A stretch of DNA of 64,000 bases from Thioclava atlantica (GTDB taxonomy: Bacteria; Pseudomonadota; Alphaproteobacteria; Rhodobacterales; Rhodobacteraceae), in the NCBI RefSeq assembly GCF_000737065.1, contig NZ_AQRC01000012.1:62001-126000 (forward strand). Direction: 5' to 3'. Both the position numbers and the translations under genes were made by a program. The notes below the pieces were generated by a model. The model worked only from the letters and a program-made list of their open reading frames with translations. It was not told the DNA's origin and searched no databases. Shown piece after piece: positions 1 through 9,318 of the stretch. Each line of letters opens with the position of its first letter. Within the stretch, counting starts at the first letter, position 1.

Positions 1-236
1 GCGAGGCCCGAGCCTTCGCGACGCTGGTGCTCTGCGCACCCGGCGCCGAGGATGCGGTGGACCCGGTGCGCGCGGTGCTCGACGAACCCGGCGTCGAGGG
101 CGCCGCCTCGGGTTTCGACGGGAAATGCGTGATCCGATTGCTGGCGGAGGAGAGCTGGCCGATGCGCCGCCAGATCCTGCGCCTGATGGAAACCTTGCGG
201 CGCGGGCAACAAGCCCCGCGCGTCTGGCAGATCTGA
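1..236 (+). CDS. ureD: Urease accessory protein UreD, C-terminal part
   Basis: The reading frame is open from the window edge and stops at 234-236, so only about the last 77 residues are present. UreD (UreH) is the scaffold that binds apo-urease and works with UreF and UreG to deliver nickel and carbon dioxide to the active site. The visible part ends in a basic helix (RRQILRLMETLRR) and a tail typical of UreD C-termini. It lies 9 bases upstream of ureA in the same direction, which matches the ureDABC order of alphaproteobacteria. The identification rests on context and C-terminal resemblance, because the N-terminal half is missing. Confidence 0.85.
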   Translation, partial: EARAFATLVLCAPGAEDAVDPVRAVLDEPGVEGAASGFDGKCVIRLLAEESWPMRRQILRLMETLRRGQQAPRVWQI

Positions 237-245
237 GGAAGAAAG

Positions 246-548
246 ATGAACCTGACACCGAGGGAAAAGGACAAGCTGATGATCAGCCTCGCCGCGATGG
301 TCGCGCGGGGCCGGCTCGAGCGCGGCATGAAGCTCAACCATCCCGAGGCGATCGCGATCATCTCGGATTTCGTGGTCGAGGGCGCGCGCGCGGGCCGTTC
401 GGTCGCCGATCTGATGGAGGCGGGCGCGGGCGTGATCTCGGCCGATCAATGCATGGAGGGGATCCCCGAGATGATCCATTCGATCCAGGTCGAGGCGACC
501 TTCCCCGACGGGACCAAACTCGTCACCGTCCACCATCCGATCCGCTGA
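246..548 (+). CDS. ureA: Urease subunit gamma
   Basis: 100 residues, the usual length of a stand-alone urease gamma subunit. It begins [11 protein letters not shown], the hallmark N-terminus of the family, and contains the conserved [10 protein letters not shown] segment near residues 36-45 and the [14 protein letters not shown] helix. It is one of three structural subunits (gamma, beta, alpha) of the cytoplasmic nickel enzyme that hydrolyses urea to ammonia and carbamate. A purine-rich ribosome site (gaggaagaaag) precedes the ATG. It is followed by a small membrane-protein gene and then ureB, so gamma and beta are separate genes here, not fused as in Helicobacter. Confidence 0.97.
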   Translation: MNLTPREKDKLMISLAAMVARGRLERGMKLNHPEAIAIISDFVVEGARAGRSVADLMEAGAGVISADQCMEGIPEMIHSIQVEATFPDGTKLVTVHHPIR

Positions 549-593
549 GATAAGTTTCGCTAATCCAACCCGCCCTGAAATAAGTTTTGCTTA
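546..593. repeat. Imperfect 18-bp direct repeat after ureA
   Basis: Two copies, at 546-563 and 576-593, of the pattern TGARATAAGTTTYGCTWA are separated by 12 bases, so their starts are exactly 30 bases apart. The first copy includes the ureA stop codon. Each copy contains a short dyad (TAAG/CTTA, weaker in copy 1). They are AT-rich compared with the flanking DNA. They could bind a regulator or be a local duplication that survived after ureA; the sequence alone cannot decide. Confidence 0.55.
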
Positions 594-606
594 CGTGAGG
601 CCCTCC

Positions 607-786
607 ATGAAGAAACTCGCCGCTCTCGCCACTCTCGCCCCCTCCGCCGCGCTCGCCCATCCCGGCCACGGCGCGGGGACGACGCTGTTCTTCCATGACG
701 GCCCGCTCGTCGCCGTGCTCGTGCTCGCAGCGCTCGCCTATGTCGGGCCCGAGCTGGCCCGCGCCCTGCGCCGCAAAAAGGATTGA
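607..786 (+). CDS. Small membrane protein in the urease operon
   Basis: 59 residues if it starts at the ATG at 607, which has GAGG six bases upstream; an in-frame GTG at 595 is less likely. Residues 1-15 look like a signal peptide ([17 protein letters not shown]), followed by a HPGHG motif, one hydrophobic stretch (about residues 34-50) and a basic tail ending RRKKD. The His-containing start after the signal resembles the mature N-terminus of HupE/UreJ-type nickel transport proteins, but the protein is far too short to be one. It ends 4 bases before ureB. The function is unknown; a link to urease or nickel is only inferred from position. Confidence 0.6.
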   Translation: MKKLAALATLAPSAALAHPGHGAGTTLFFHDGPLVAVLVLAALAYVGPELARALRRKKD

Positions 787-790
787 ACCG

Positions 791-1097
791 ATGATCCCCG
801 GAGAGATCCTGCCCGCCGCGGGCGACATCACGCTCAACGAGGGGCTCGAGGCGATCACGCTGATGGTCGCCAATACCGGCGACCGCCCGGTGCAGGTCGG
901 CTCGCATTACCATTTCGCGGAGACGAATTCCGCGCTCGCCTTCGATCGCGCAGCTGCGCGCGGTTACCGGCTCGATATCGCGGCGGGAACGGCGGTGCGC
1001 TTCGAGCCGGGCCAGAGCCGTGAAGTGCGCCTCGTGCCCTATCGCGGGGGGGCGTGAAGTCTATGGATTCAATCAGAAAGTGATGGGGGCGCTCTGA
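791..1097 (+). pseudogene. ureB: Urease subunit beta with a one-base frameshift
   Basis: The frame from ATG 791 reads a typical UreB (MIPGEILP start, VGSHYHF, RLDIPAG-like and RFEPG segments) but stops at 1055-1057 after only 88 residues. The stop follows a run of seven G at 1046-1052. With six G the frame would continue as [15 protein letters not shown] and stop at 1095-1097, giving 101 residues, the standard length, and a TGATG overlap with the ureC start. The lost tail (VYGF...) is conserved in the family. This is therefore either a real frameshift that would impair urease, a slippage-corrected gene, or a homopolymer sequencing error. All the other urease genes present complete in the window are intact, which favours an error or very recent mutation. 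Confidence 0.9.
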
Positions 1098-2803
1098 TGC
1101 CGGCTTTGATCCCGCGCAGCACCTATGCCGACATGTTCGGCCCCACGACCGGCGACCGGGTGCGGCTCGCCGATACCGATCTCATCATCGAGGTCGAGCG
1201 CGACCTGACCACCTATGGCGAGGAGGTCAAGTTCGGCGGCGGCAAGGTGATCCGCGACGGGATGGGCCAGAGCCAGATCTCGCGCGCGGGCGGGGCGGTC
1301 GATACCGTCATCACCAATGCGCTGATCGTGGACCATACGGGCATCTACAAGGCGGATGTCGGGCTGAAGGGCGGGGTGATCGTGGCGATCGGCAAGGCGG
1401 GCAATCCCGACACCCAGCCGAATGTCGACATCATCATCGGGCCCGGGACCGAGGCCATTGCGGGGGAAGGGAAAATCCTGACCGCAGGCGGGTTCGACGC
1501 GCATATCCATTTCATCTGCCCGCAGCAGATCGAGGATGCGCTGGCCTCGGGGATCACGACGATGCTGGGCGGCGGCACCGGCCCTGCGCATGGCACGCTG
1601 GCCACGACCTGCACGCCGGGGCCGTGGCATATCGGTCGGATGCTGCAAAGCTTTGACGCCTTCCCGATGAACCTCGCGCTGGCGGGCAAGGGCAATGCCT
1701 CGCGCCCCGAGGCGCTGGTCGAGATGGTCGAAGGGGGCGCCTGCGCGCTGAAGCTGCACGAGGATTGGGGCACCACGCCGGGCGCGATAGATTGCTGCCT
1801 GTCGGTGGCCGACGACATGGACGTGCAGGTTATGATCCATACCGACACGCTCAACGAGAGCGGCTTCGTCGAGAATACGCTCGCCGCGATCAAGGGCCGC
1901 ACGATCCACGCCTTCCATACCGAGGGCGCGGGCGGCGGCCATGCGCCCGATATCCTGAAGGTGGTCAGCGCGCCGAACGTGATCCCGTCCTCGACGAACC
2001 CGACGCGGCCCTACACGGCGAACACGGTCGAGGAGCATCTCGACATGCTGATGGTGTGCCACCATCTCGACAACAAGGTGCCCGAGGACGTGGCCTTCGC
2101 CGAGAGCCGAATCCGCAAGGAGACGATCGCGGCCGAGGATATCCTGCATGACATGGGCGCGATGTCGATCATCTCCTCGGACAGTCAGGCGATGGGCCGG
2201 GTGGGCGAGGTGATCATCCGATGCTGGCAGACCGCCGACAAGATGCGCAAGCAGCGCGGACGCCTGCCCGAGGAAAGCGGCGAGAACGACAATGTCCGGG
2301 TGAAACGCTATATCGCGAAATACACGATCAACCCGGCGATCTGTCACGGGATCTCGGGCCATGTCGGTTCGGTCGAGGTGGGCAAGCGCGCCGATCTGGT
2401 GCTGTGGAACCCGGCCTTCTTCGGCGCGAAACCCGATATGGTGCTGATCGGCGGCTCGATCGCGGCGGCGCAGATGGGCGATCCGAACGGCTCGATCCCG
2501 GCGCAACCCTTCTACATGCGCCCGATGTTCGGCGCCTATGGCGGGGCGCGGCACGCCAGCGCAGTCACCTTCGTCAGCCAGGCGGCGCAGGCGGGCGGGA
2601 TCGCGGCCAAGCTGGGATTGCAGAAGACCACGCTGGCGGTCGAGAATACCCGCGGCATCGGCAAGGCGCAGATGATCCATAACGCGGCGACGCCGCAGAT
2701 TGACGTGCATCCCGAGACCTACGAGGTGCGTGCCGATGGCGAATTGCTGACATGCGAGCCGGCCGAGGTCCTGCCGCTCGCGCAGCGCTATTTCCTGTTC
2801 TGA
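1097..2803 (+). CDS. ureC: Urease subunit alpha (catalytic)
   Basis: 568 residues, the normal length. It holds the dinuclear nickel site. Visible residues include the HxH nickel ligands at His136 and His138 (HIHF), the lysine that is carbamylated to bridge the two nickels (Lys219 in [11 protein letters not shown]), further His ligands in MIHTDTLNE and [15 protein letters not shown], the flap motif MVCHHLD, and the Asp of [12 protein letters not shown]. The ATG at 1097 overlaps the stop of the frame-restored ureB. Its product assembles with UreA and UreB in the cytoplasm and is activated by UreDEFG. Confidence 0.98.
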   Translation: MPALIPRSTYADMFGPTTGDRVRLADTDLIIEVERDLTTYGEEVKFGGGKVIRDGMGQSQISRAGGAVDTVITNALIVDHTGIYKADVGLKGGVIVAIGKAGNPDTQPNVDIIIGPGTEAIAGEGKILTAGGFDAHIHFICPQQIEDALASGITTMLGGGTGPAHGTLATTCTPGPWHIGRMLQSFDAFPMNLALAGKGNASRPEALVEMVEGGACALKLHEDWGTTPGAIDCCLSVADDMDVQVMIHTDTLNESGFVENTLAAIKGRTIHAFHTEGAGGGHAPDILKVVSAPNVIPSSTNPTRPYTANTVEEHLDMLMVCHHLDNKVPEDVAFAESRIRKETIAAEDILHDMGAMSIISSDSQAMGRVGEVIIRCWQTADKMRKQRGRLPEESGENDNVRVKRYIAKYTINPAICHGISGHVGSVEVGKRADLVLWNPAFFGAKPDMVLIGGSIAAAQMGDPNGSIPAQPFYMRPMFGAYGGARHASAVTFVSQAAQAGGIAAKLGLQKTTLAVENTRGIGKAQMIHNAATPQIDVHPETYEVRADGELLTCEPAEVLPLAQRYFLF

Positions 2804-2807
2804 GGGG

Positions 2808-3161
2808 TCAATGCAGCTCGCAGAGGGTCACAGCAAGTCCCGGTGCGGCGGCGAGATGCCCGTCGACCGTTGCCAGCATCGGATGGCGCGGCGCCGGCGC
2901 GCTATGGGGAAGGGTGTGCAGTACCCGCGTCACCTTCATCCGGTGGAAGGCGGGATCGCTGCGGATCGCCTCGGGCAGCAGGCGCGGCTCCAGCACCTGC
3001 CGGCTCTGGGTGACGATCTCCACCCGGCTCCAGCGCCCGAGCCGCGGCATGTCGGGCTGGGTCAGATAGGCCTCGCGCAACTCCGCCTCGCGGCGGCGCA
3101 ACCGCGCGATTTCGGAGCGGATATGGGCAAGCTCATCGGCGGGCGCGCGGCGGTGCAGCAT
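2808..3161 (-). CDS. Conserved hypothetical coiled-coil protein, antisense within the urease cluster
   Basis: 117 residues from the ATG at 3161, preceded on its strand by AAAGGAGA at a good distance; an upstream in-frame start at 3203 lacks such a site. The N-terminal third is a charged helix rich in Arg/Glu heptads (IRSEIARLRRREAELREAYL), followed by a small beta-rich region (RVEIVTQSRQVLEPRLLP). I recall similar short proteins in Rhodobacterales but cannot name a function. It is the only gene on this strand inside the urease cluster, ending 4 bases from the ureC stop and facing it, so it is either an insertion or a convergent regulator. A plus-strand frame over the same interval (2811-3239) lacks protein-like composition. 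Confidence 0.65.
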   Translation of the reverse strand: MLHRRAPADELAHIRSEIARLRRREAELREAYLTQPDMPRLGRWSRVEIVTQSRQVLEPRLLPEAIRSDPAFHRMKVTRVLHTLPHSAPAPRHPMLATVDGHLAAAPGLAVTLCELH

Positions 3162-3235
3162 GCGGTGTCTCCTTTGATCCGAACACGAGAAGCCTGCCGC
3201 CACTCTTTTGAGAAACAGTTAAAGGAGACGCGATC

Positions 3236-3730
3236 ATGAGCGATTACCCCAGAGCCGGTTCGGTCGCGCCCGCGGGCGCCTGGTCGGAAGCGGTCGATCA
3301 CGTCGCGCTCGATTACGAGGGACGCTTCCTGCGCCGCAAGCGGCTGGTGGCGGCGTCGGGCAAGGGGTTCCTCGTCGATCTGCCCGAGGTGACCAATCTC
3401 GTGGGCGGCGAGGCCTTCGTGCTCGGGGACGGGCGCTGCATCGAGGTGCGTCCGGCGCTCGAGCCGGTGCTGGTCGTGACCGGCGATCTGGCGCGGCTCG
3501 CCTGGCATATCGGCAACCGCCACACGCCCTGCCAGATCGAGGCGGAGCGGCTGGTGATCCGCGCCGATCACGTGCTCGAGGCGATGCTGAAGCGCCTGGG
3601 CGCCGAGGTGTCGCCGGGGGTGGAAACCTTCCAGCCCGAGGGCGGCGCATACGGGACGGGCCGCACGATGGGCCACGATCACGGTCATTCGCATGACCAC
3701 GGCCACGACGATCATCACGACCATGCCTGA
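3236..3730 (+). CDS. ureE: Urease accessory protein UreE (nickel metallochaperone)
   Basis: 164 residues. The N-terminal domain (residues 1-70) contains the GRFLRRKR and KGFLVDLPE segments of UreE, the middle domain the conserved AWHIGNRHTPCQIE motif with the dimer-interface nickel His, and the C-terminus a His/Asp-rich tail (GHDHGHSHDHGHDDHHDHA) for nickel storage. UreE passes nickel to UreG. AAAGGAG lies 9 bases upstream of the start. Its last codons overlap the start of ureF, suggesting translational coupling. Confidence 0.97.
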   Translation: MSDYPRAGSVAPAGAWSEAVDHVALDYEGRFLRRKRLVAASGKGFLVDLPEVTNLVGGEAFVLGDGRCIEVRPALEPVLVVTGDLARLAWHIGNRHTPCQIEAERLVIRADHVLEAMLKRLGAEVSPGVETFQPEGGAYGTGRTMGHDHGHSHDHGHDDHHDHA

Positions 3731-4361
3731 TCCCACCGCACCGCTTGCGCTGATGCAATGGCTCTCCCCGGCCTTTCCGACCGGGGCCTTCGCCTATTCG
3801 CACGGGCTCGAGCAGGCGGTGGCGGCGGGCGAGGTGCATGATGCGGAGAGCTTCGCGGCCTGGCTGGAGGATGTGATCGAGCTTGGCGCGGGCTGGTGCG
3901 ATGCGGTCCTTCTGGGCTGCGGGCTGAGGGGCGGCGATCCCGATCAGCTCGATGCGGTGGCGCGCGCGCTCGCGGGCTCGGGCGAACGGCTGCGCGAGAC
4001 GGTGGAGCAGGGCACGGCCTTCGCGCTGGCGCAGGCGGGCTTGCGGGGCGCCGAGGTTCCCGCGCGCGCCCTGCCGGTCGCGGTGGCCGAGGCGGCGCGG
4101 GATCTCGATCTGCCCGCGGCGCAGACGGTTTCGCTCTATCTGCATGCCTTCGCGTCGAACCTCGTCTCGGCGGCGGTGCGGCTCGTTCCGCTGGGGCAGA
4201 TCGCCGGGCAGCGGGTTCTGGGCGGGCAACATGAACGGATCGCGGCGCTGGCTGTGCGGGCGGAGGCGGCGGAGCTTGCCGATCTGGCCAGTTCGGCCTT
4301 TCGCGCCGAGATCTCGGCGATGCAACATGAGACGCTCGACGTGCGTCTGTTCAAGACTTGA
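3723..4361 (+). CDS. ureF: Urease accessory protein UreF
   Basis: 212 residues from the ATG at 3723, which overlaps the end of ureE by 8 bases; the earlier in-frame ATG at 3693 would lie deep in the His-tail of ureE and adds only Thr-rich sequence unlike UreF. Family features are LMQWLSPAFPTGAFAYSHGLE near the N-terminus and an all-helical body. UreF bridges UreD-bound urease and the GTPase UreG and acts as a fidelity factor in nickel insertion. The gene sits between ureE and ureG with short gaps, as usual. Confidence 0.95.
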   Translation: MPDPTAPLALMQWLSPAFPTGAFAYSHGLEQAVAAGEVHDAESFAAWLEDVIELGAGWCDAVLLGCGLRGGDPDQLDAVARALAGSGERLRETVEQGTAFALAQAGLRGAEVPARALPVAVAEAARDLDLPAAQTVSLYLHAFASNLVSAAVRLVPLGQIAGQRVLGGQHERIAALAVRAEAAELADLASSAFRAEISAMQHETLDVRLFKT

Positions 4362-4367
4362 GGTGAG

Positions 4368-5015
4368 ATGATGGGCAACGGACCTTTGCGGGTGGGGATC
4401 GGCGGACCGGTGGGCGTGGGCAAGACCACGCTGACGGAACAGCTCGCGCGGGCGCTGGCGGCGCGGGTCTCGATGGCGGTGGTCACGAATGACATCTATA
4501 CCCGCGAGGATGCCGAGGCGCTGATGCGCGCGCAGGTCCTGCCGGGCGAGCGGATCCGGGGCGTGGAAACGGGGGGCTGTCCGCATACCGCGATCCGCGA
4601 GGACGCCTCGATCAATCTTGCCGCCATTGCCGATCTGAACGCGCAGATCCCCGATCTGGAGCTGGTGCTGATCGAGAGCGGGGGCGACAACCTCGCCGCG
4701 ACCTTCAGCCCCGAACTGGCCGATCTGACGATCTATGTGATCGACACGGCGGCCGGACAGGACATCCCGCGCAAACGCGGGCCGGGGGTCGCGAAATCGG
4801 ATCTGCTGGTGGTGAACAAGACCGATCTCGCGCCGCATGTGGGGGTCGATCTGGAGCTGCTCGAGGCCGATACGCGACAGGCGCGGGGCACGCGGCCCTA
4901 TGTCATGGCGAAGCTGCGCCGCGGCGAGGGCATCGACGAAATCGTCGATTTCCTGTGCCGCGAGGGCGGGCTGGAGCTGTGCCCGGCCCCCGCTTCCGCC
5001 TCCGCCAGCGCCTGA
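4368..5015 (+). CDS. ureG: Urease accessory GTPase UreG
   Basis: 215 residues. SIMIBI-class GTPase with P-loop [11 protein letters not shown] (residues 11-21), the switch/metal motif [13 protein letters not shown] containing the nickel-binding Cys-Pro-His, the [12 protein letters not shown] motif and the base-recognition [11 protein letters not shown]. It hydrolyses GTP to drive nickel delivery to urease. Two adjacent ATGs (4368 and 4371) are both possible. The tail is Ala/Ser-rich ([10 protein letters not shown]) and beyond the conserved core. It is the last gene of the urease operon, and a hairpin follows at 5063. Confidence 0.97.
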   Translation: MMGNGPLRVGIGGPVGVGKTTLTEQLARALAARVSMAVVTNDIYTREDAEALMRAQVLPGERIRGVETGGCPHTAIREDASINLAAIADLNAQIPDLELVLIESGGDNLAATFSPELADLTIYVIDTAAGQDIPRKRGPGVAKSDLLVVNKTDLAPHVGVDLELLEADTRQARGTRPYVMAKLRRGEGIDEIVDFLCREGGLELCPAPASASASA

Positions 5016-5062
5016 TCTTCCGGTTCCGCTCAGTTCGGATCGCGGCGCGCGCCTGCTATCGT

Positions 5063-5085
5063 AGCCCCTCGCTTCGGGGGGCTTT
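5063..5085 (+). terminator. Hairpin after the urease operon
   Basis: AGCCCC at 5063-5068 can pair with GGGGCT at 5078-5083, followed by a short T stretch. It lies about 50 bases after ureG and directly in front of the next start codon (5088), so it could end the urease transcript or shield the downstream ribosome site. The T-tract is weak. Confidence 0.4.
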
Positions 5086-5087
5086 CG

Positions 5088-5585
5088 ATGATCCGGGCTG
5101 CTGCGTCCCTCTGTCTCGCCATCGCGCCGAACCTCGCGCCGGGCTGCCCGGCGCCGCTGCCGCTCGAGGTGGCGCCCGAACAGATCGCGGAGCTCACGCG
5201 GTGGATCGAGCGCCATTCCGACTATGCCGCCAGCGCGCTCGGCCCGCCTCCGATCTTCCTGTGCCAGACCGGCGAGGTGATCGCCTATGAGGGGCACGAC
5301 GTGGTGGTCGATTCCGAGCTGCGCGCCGCCTACGACCTGCGCAACGACCGCATCTTCCTCGTGCTGCCCTGGTCGGCAAGCGATCCCCGGAACCTGTCTT
5401 CGCTGCTGCATGAGCTGATCCACCGCGCGCAGTTCGCGGCGCGGGACTGGCCCTGTGCGGCGGCGACCGAGCCCGAAGCCTACCGATTGCAGGAGCAATG
5501 GCTGGCCGAGCGGGGGATCGAGGCGGGGTTCAACTGGTTCCGGATCGAGATCGAGGCGCGTTGCCTCTCCGATCATCATCCGTGA
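5088..5585 (+). CDS. DUF6647-like secreted protein with HELIH zinc motif
   Basis: 165 residues. The N-terminus (about 20 residues) resembles a signal peptide ending near a cysteine (APGC). The core has a zincin-type motif, SLLHELIHRAQF, around residues 104-115, with several cysteines that could pair in the periplasm. It resembles the DUF6647 family of small putative metallopeptidase-like proteins, for which I know no proven function. It runs in the urease direction but its start is separated from ureG by about 70 bases and a hairpin, so it is probably not part of that operon. Catalytic activity is inferred from the HExxH motif only. Confidence 0.7.
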   Translation: MIRAAASLCLAIAPNLAPGCPAPLPLEVAPEQIAELTRWIERHSDYAASALGPPPIFLCQTGEVIAYEGHDVVVDSELRAAYDLRNDRIFLVLPWSASDPRNLSSLLHELIHRAQFAARDWPCAAATEPEAYRLQEQWLAERGIEAGFNWFRIEIEARCLSDHHP

Positions 5586-5614
5586 GGGGGGGCGGGCGAC
5601 GCCGTGCGGCGGTC

Positions 5615-6016
5615 TCAGCCCTCCGCGCTCAGCCGTTCGGCCTTCTTGCGCACCAGAACCGTGCGCAGATCGTGCATCGCCATGAGCAGCGCGTCGGTGA
5701 TCTCCTCGAGCTGGGCGTCGCTCGCACGTGATTGCGCCCATTGGGCGACGAGGTTGAGCTGATCGACCGTGCGCGCGATGTCGTCAACGTCGCGTTCGGC
5801 CAGCACCGCGCGGCGGCGGGCGATCCAGGCCTCGATCTCGGCGCGGTCCTGCGCGCTCAGTTCGCGCTCGCCCTGCGGCTTGATCTCGCCATTGCGGACA
5901 TTGACATTGGCGAGCGGGTCCATCTCGATCCGACGCTGCCGGTTCTCGGTATCGACGCGAAACACCGTCGCGCCGTTTTCCTTCACCCGGAAATAATACT
6001 CCGGCAGATCGCCCAT
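5615..6016 (-). CDS. Conserved hypothetical protein (Rhodobacterales type)
   Basis: 133 residues. It begins with a compact beta segment (LPEYYFRVKENGATVFRVD) and continues as a long, mostly helical region (residues 50-130) with many Arg/Glu/Ala. I recall close relatives in many Rhodobacterales next to aminotransferase genes, without known function. It lies downstream of the aminotransferase gene on the same strand with a 32-base gap containing a GGCCCG/CGGGCC inverted repeat, so co-transcription is possible. No signal peptide or membrane segment is seen. Confidence 0.75.
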   Translation of the reverse strand: MGDLPEYYFRVKENGATVFRVDTENRQRRIEMDPLANVNVRNGEIKPQGERELSAQDRAEIEAWIARRRAVLAERDVDDIARTVDQLNLVAQWAQSRASDAQLEEITDALLMAMHDLRTVLVRKKAERLSAEG

Positions 6017-6048
6017 GCGCCGCTCTCCCCGCTGGCCCGTTCCGGGCC

Positions 6049-7753
<1,705 letters not shown>

Positions 7754-7757
<4 letters not shown>

Positions 7758-8029
7758 CCGAGACCCGTGACGCGCGGCTCAAGCGGATGCGGATGCGCAG
7801 CTGGCGCCGCGGCATCAAGGAGATGGACCTGATCCTCGGGCCCTATGCGGATGCGAAACTGGCCGAGCTCGACGAACCCACGCTCGATCTCTATGACCGG
7901 CTGCTCGAGGAAAACGACCAGGATCTCTACCCCTGGGTCTCGGGCGCGCAGCCCTGTCCGCCGCAGTATCTCGATCTGCTGACCGAGATCGGGAACTTCG
8001 CCCGCGAGCGGCATATCACCCGTGCGTAA
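7754..8029 (+). CDS. sdhE: Succinate dehydrogenase assembly factor SdhE (FAD assembly)
   Basis: 91 residues, DUF339 family. The signature RGxxE appears as RRGIKEMD near residues 18-25; it contacts the flavoprotein during covalent attachment of FAD to SdhA. It is small, acidic and helical, as in E. coli SdhE (YgfY) and mitochondrial Sdh5. The start overlaps the end of the helix-turn-helix gene. The succinate dehydrogenase genes themselves are not in this window. Confidence 0.93.
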
Positions 8030-8123
8030 GCCCCGCGCCGTCCGGTCTCGGGCGGCTTAACGGTTTTTTTCCCATTTTCCGCAACTCTCGCCCCAAGGAG
8101 CGGGAAAACCGGCGGAGAATGAG

Positions 8124-8633
8124 ATGACGGTGCAGAAAACTGCGAGCGAGATGATGCCCGTCCCGGCGGCGCCCGGGCTGATGGCGGGTTACCTGGACAG
8201 CCTGGCGCTGCTCGAGCGGCTGCACCGCCTGCTTCTCGACGTGATCAAGGACGAGTTCGAACGGCTCGCCATCCTCGAGATCAACCCGGTACAGGCGCTG
8301 CTGCTGTTCAATGTCGGCGAAAACGAGGTGGCCGCGGGCGAGCTGAAGACCCGCGGCTACTATCAGGGCTCCAACGTCTCCTACAATCTCAAGAAACTGG
8401 TCGAGGCGGGATACATGCACCACCAGCGCTGCGAGATCGACCGGCGCTCGGTGCGGGTGCGGCTGACCAAGAAGGGGCGGGCTCTGCGCGACACGGTCGC
8501 GGCGCTGTTCGAACGCCACGCCTCGGGGATGGAGGCGCGCGGCGTCATCGGCTTCGAGGCGATGGAGGAGATGAACCACACGCTGCGCCGGATCGAACGC
8601 TACTGGACCGAGCAGATCCGCTACATCTACTGA
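8124..8633 (+). CDS. ldtR: MarR-family regulator, LdtR type
   Basis: 169 residues. A winged helix-turn-helix occupies about residues 50-125: INPVQALLLFNVGENEV, the recognition helix YYQGSNVSYNLKKLVEAGYM, and the wing with DRRSVRVRLTKKG. The pattern matches LdtR of alphaproteobacteria, which controls L,D-transpeptidase and stress genes in Liberibacter and Sinorhizobium. It is a single-gene unit with GGAGAA upstream of the start. Regulation of cell-wall genes here is inferred from the family. Confidence 0.88.
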   Translation: MTVQKTASEMMPVPAAPGLMAGYLDSLALLERLHRLLLDVIKDEFERLAILEINPVQALLLFNVGENEVAAGELKTRGYYQGSNVSYNLKKLVEAGYMHHQRCEIDRRSVRVRLTKKGRALRDTVAALFERHASGMEARGVIGFEAMEEMNHTLRRIERYWTEQIRYIY

Positions 8634-8726
8634 CATGCGCCGCGGGGTACGCGCGCCACGTTGCGTCTCCCGCCCCTTGCCATGCCCCCGCGCATCGCCC
8701 AATCTTGCGCCCGAGGAGGGCGGGCG

Positions 8727-9116
8727 ATGCAGATGTACGAGGCGATCAACGTGCTGGGCGGAGCCCTGCAGCCCTGCTCGTTCCGGCCCCGCACGGGCTT
8801 TTTCCGCGATGGCAGCTGCAATACCTGCTGGGAAGATGCGGGCGGCCACACGGTCTGCGCGGTGATGACCGCCGAGTTCCTGGCCTGGTCAGCCTATATC
8901 GGAAATGATCTGAGCACGCCGCGCCCCGATGTCGAATTCCCGGGGCTCAAGCCGGGCGACCGCTGGTGCCTGTGCGCCTCGCGTTTCCTCGAAGCGGTGG
9001 AGGAAGGCTGCGCGCCCCAGGTGATGCTGGCCTCGACCCATCGCGACGCGCTGCGCGTGGTGCCCTTCAAGGTGCTTGCGGCCCATGCGGCGGAAGGCAA
9101 GGCACCGAAGGGCTGA
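8727..9116 (+). CDS. DUF2237 family protein
   Basis: 129 residues from ATG 8727, which has GAGGAGGG six bases upstream; longer in-frame starts lack this. The family signature is clear: NVLGGALQPCSF, TGFFRDGSCNT, the aromatic AVMTAEFLAWSAYIGNDLSTP block and PGDRWCLCASRFLEA. It is a small soluble cytoplasmic protein found across proteobacteria; no biochemical role is established. It stands alone. The 200 bases to the next gene hold no coding sequence, only a GC-rich hairpin-prone stretch near 9125-9160. Confidence 0.9.
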   Translation: MQMYEAINVLGGALQPCSFRPRTGFFRDGSCNTCWEDAGGHTVCAVMTAEFLAWSAYIGNDLSTPRPDVEFPGLKPGDRWCLCASRFLEAVEEGCAPQVMLASTHRDALRVVPFKVLAAHAAEGKAPKG

Positions 9117-9318
9117 CGGGAGGGGCGGCCCCGAGGCGCCGGGGCGTCTCGCGTTCTGGGCGATTTCACCTTTTTCCCCGGCTCGGACGCGCCGGTGGCG
9201 CTCCGCCCGACCTTCTCAAGGCAGGAGCGTCGAAGGGGATGGTGTGAGGCGATCGGGCCGGGCACGGGGGCGTTGGCGAACGTTCGGGGACACCCTGGTC
9301 CGGGCCCGCCGAGCCCCC

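Noticed and set aside
1073-2710. Long minus-strand open frame opposite ureC
   Set aside because: Its translation is Arg/His-rich shadow of a GC-rich gene with strong motifs on the plus strand; no ribosome site or family.
2811-3239. Plus-strand frame between ureC and ureE
   Set aside because: Composition lacks domain-like structure; the minus-strand frame has a much better ribosome site and protein-like sequence.
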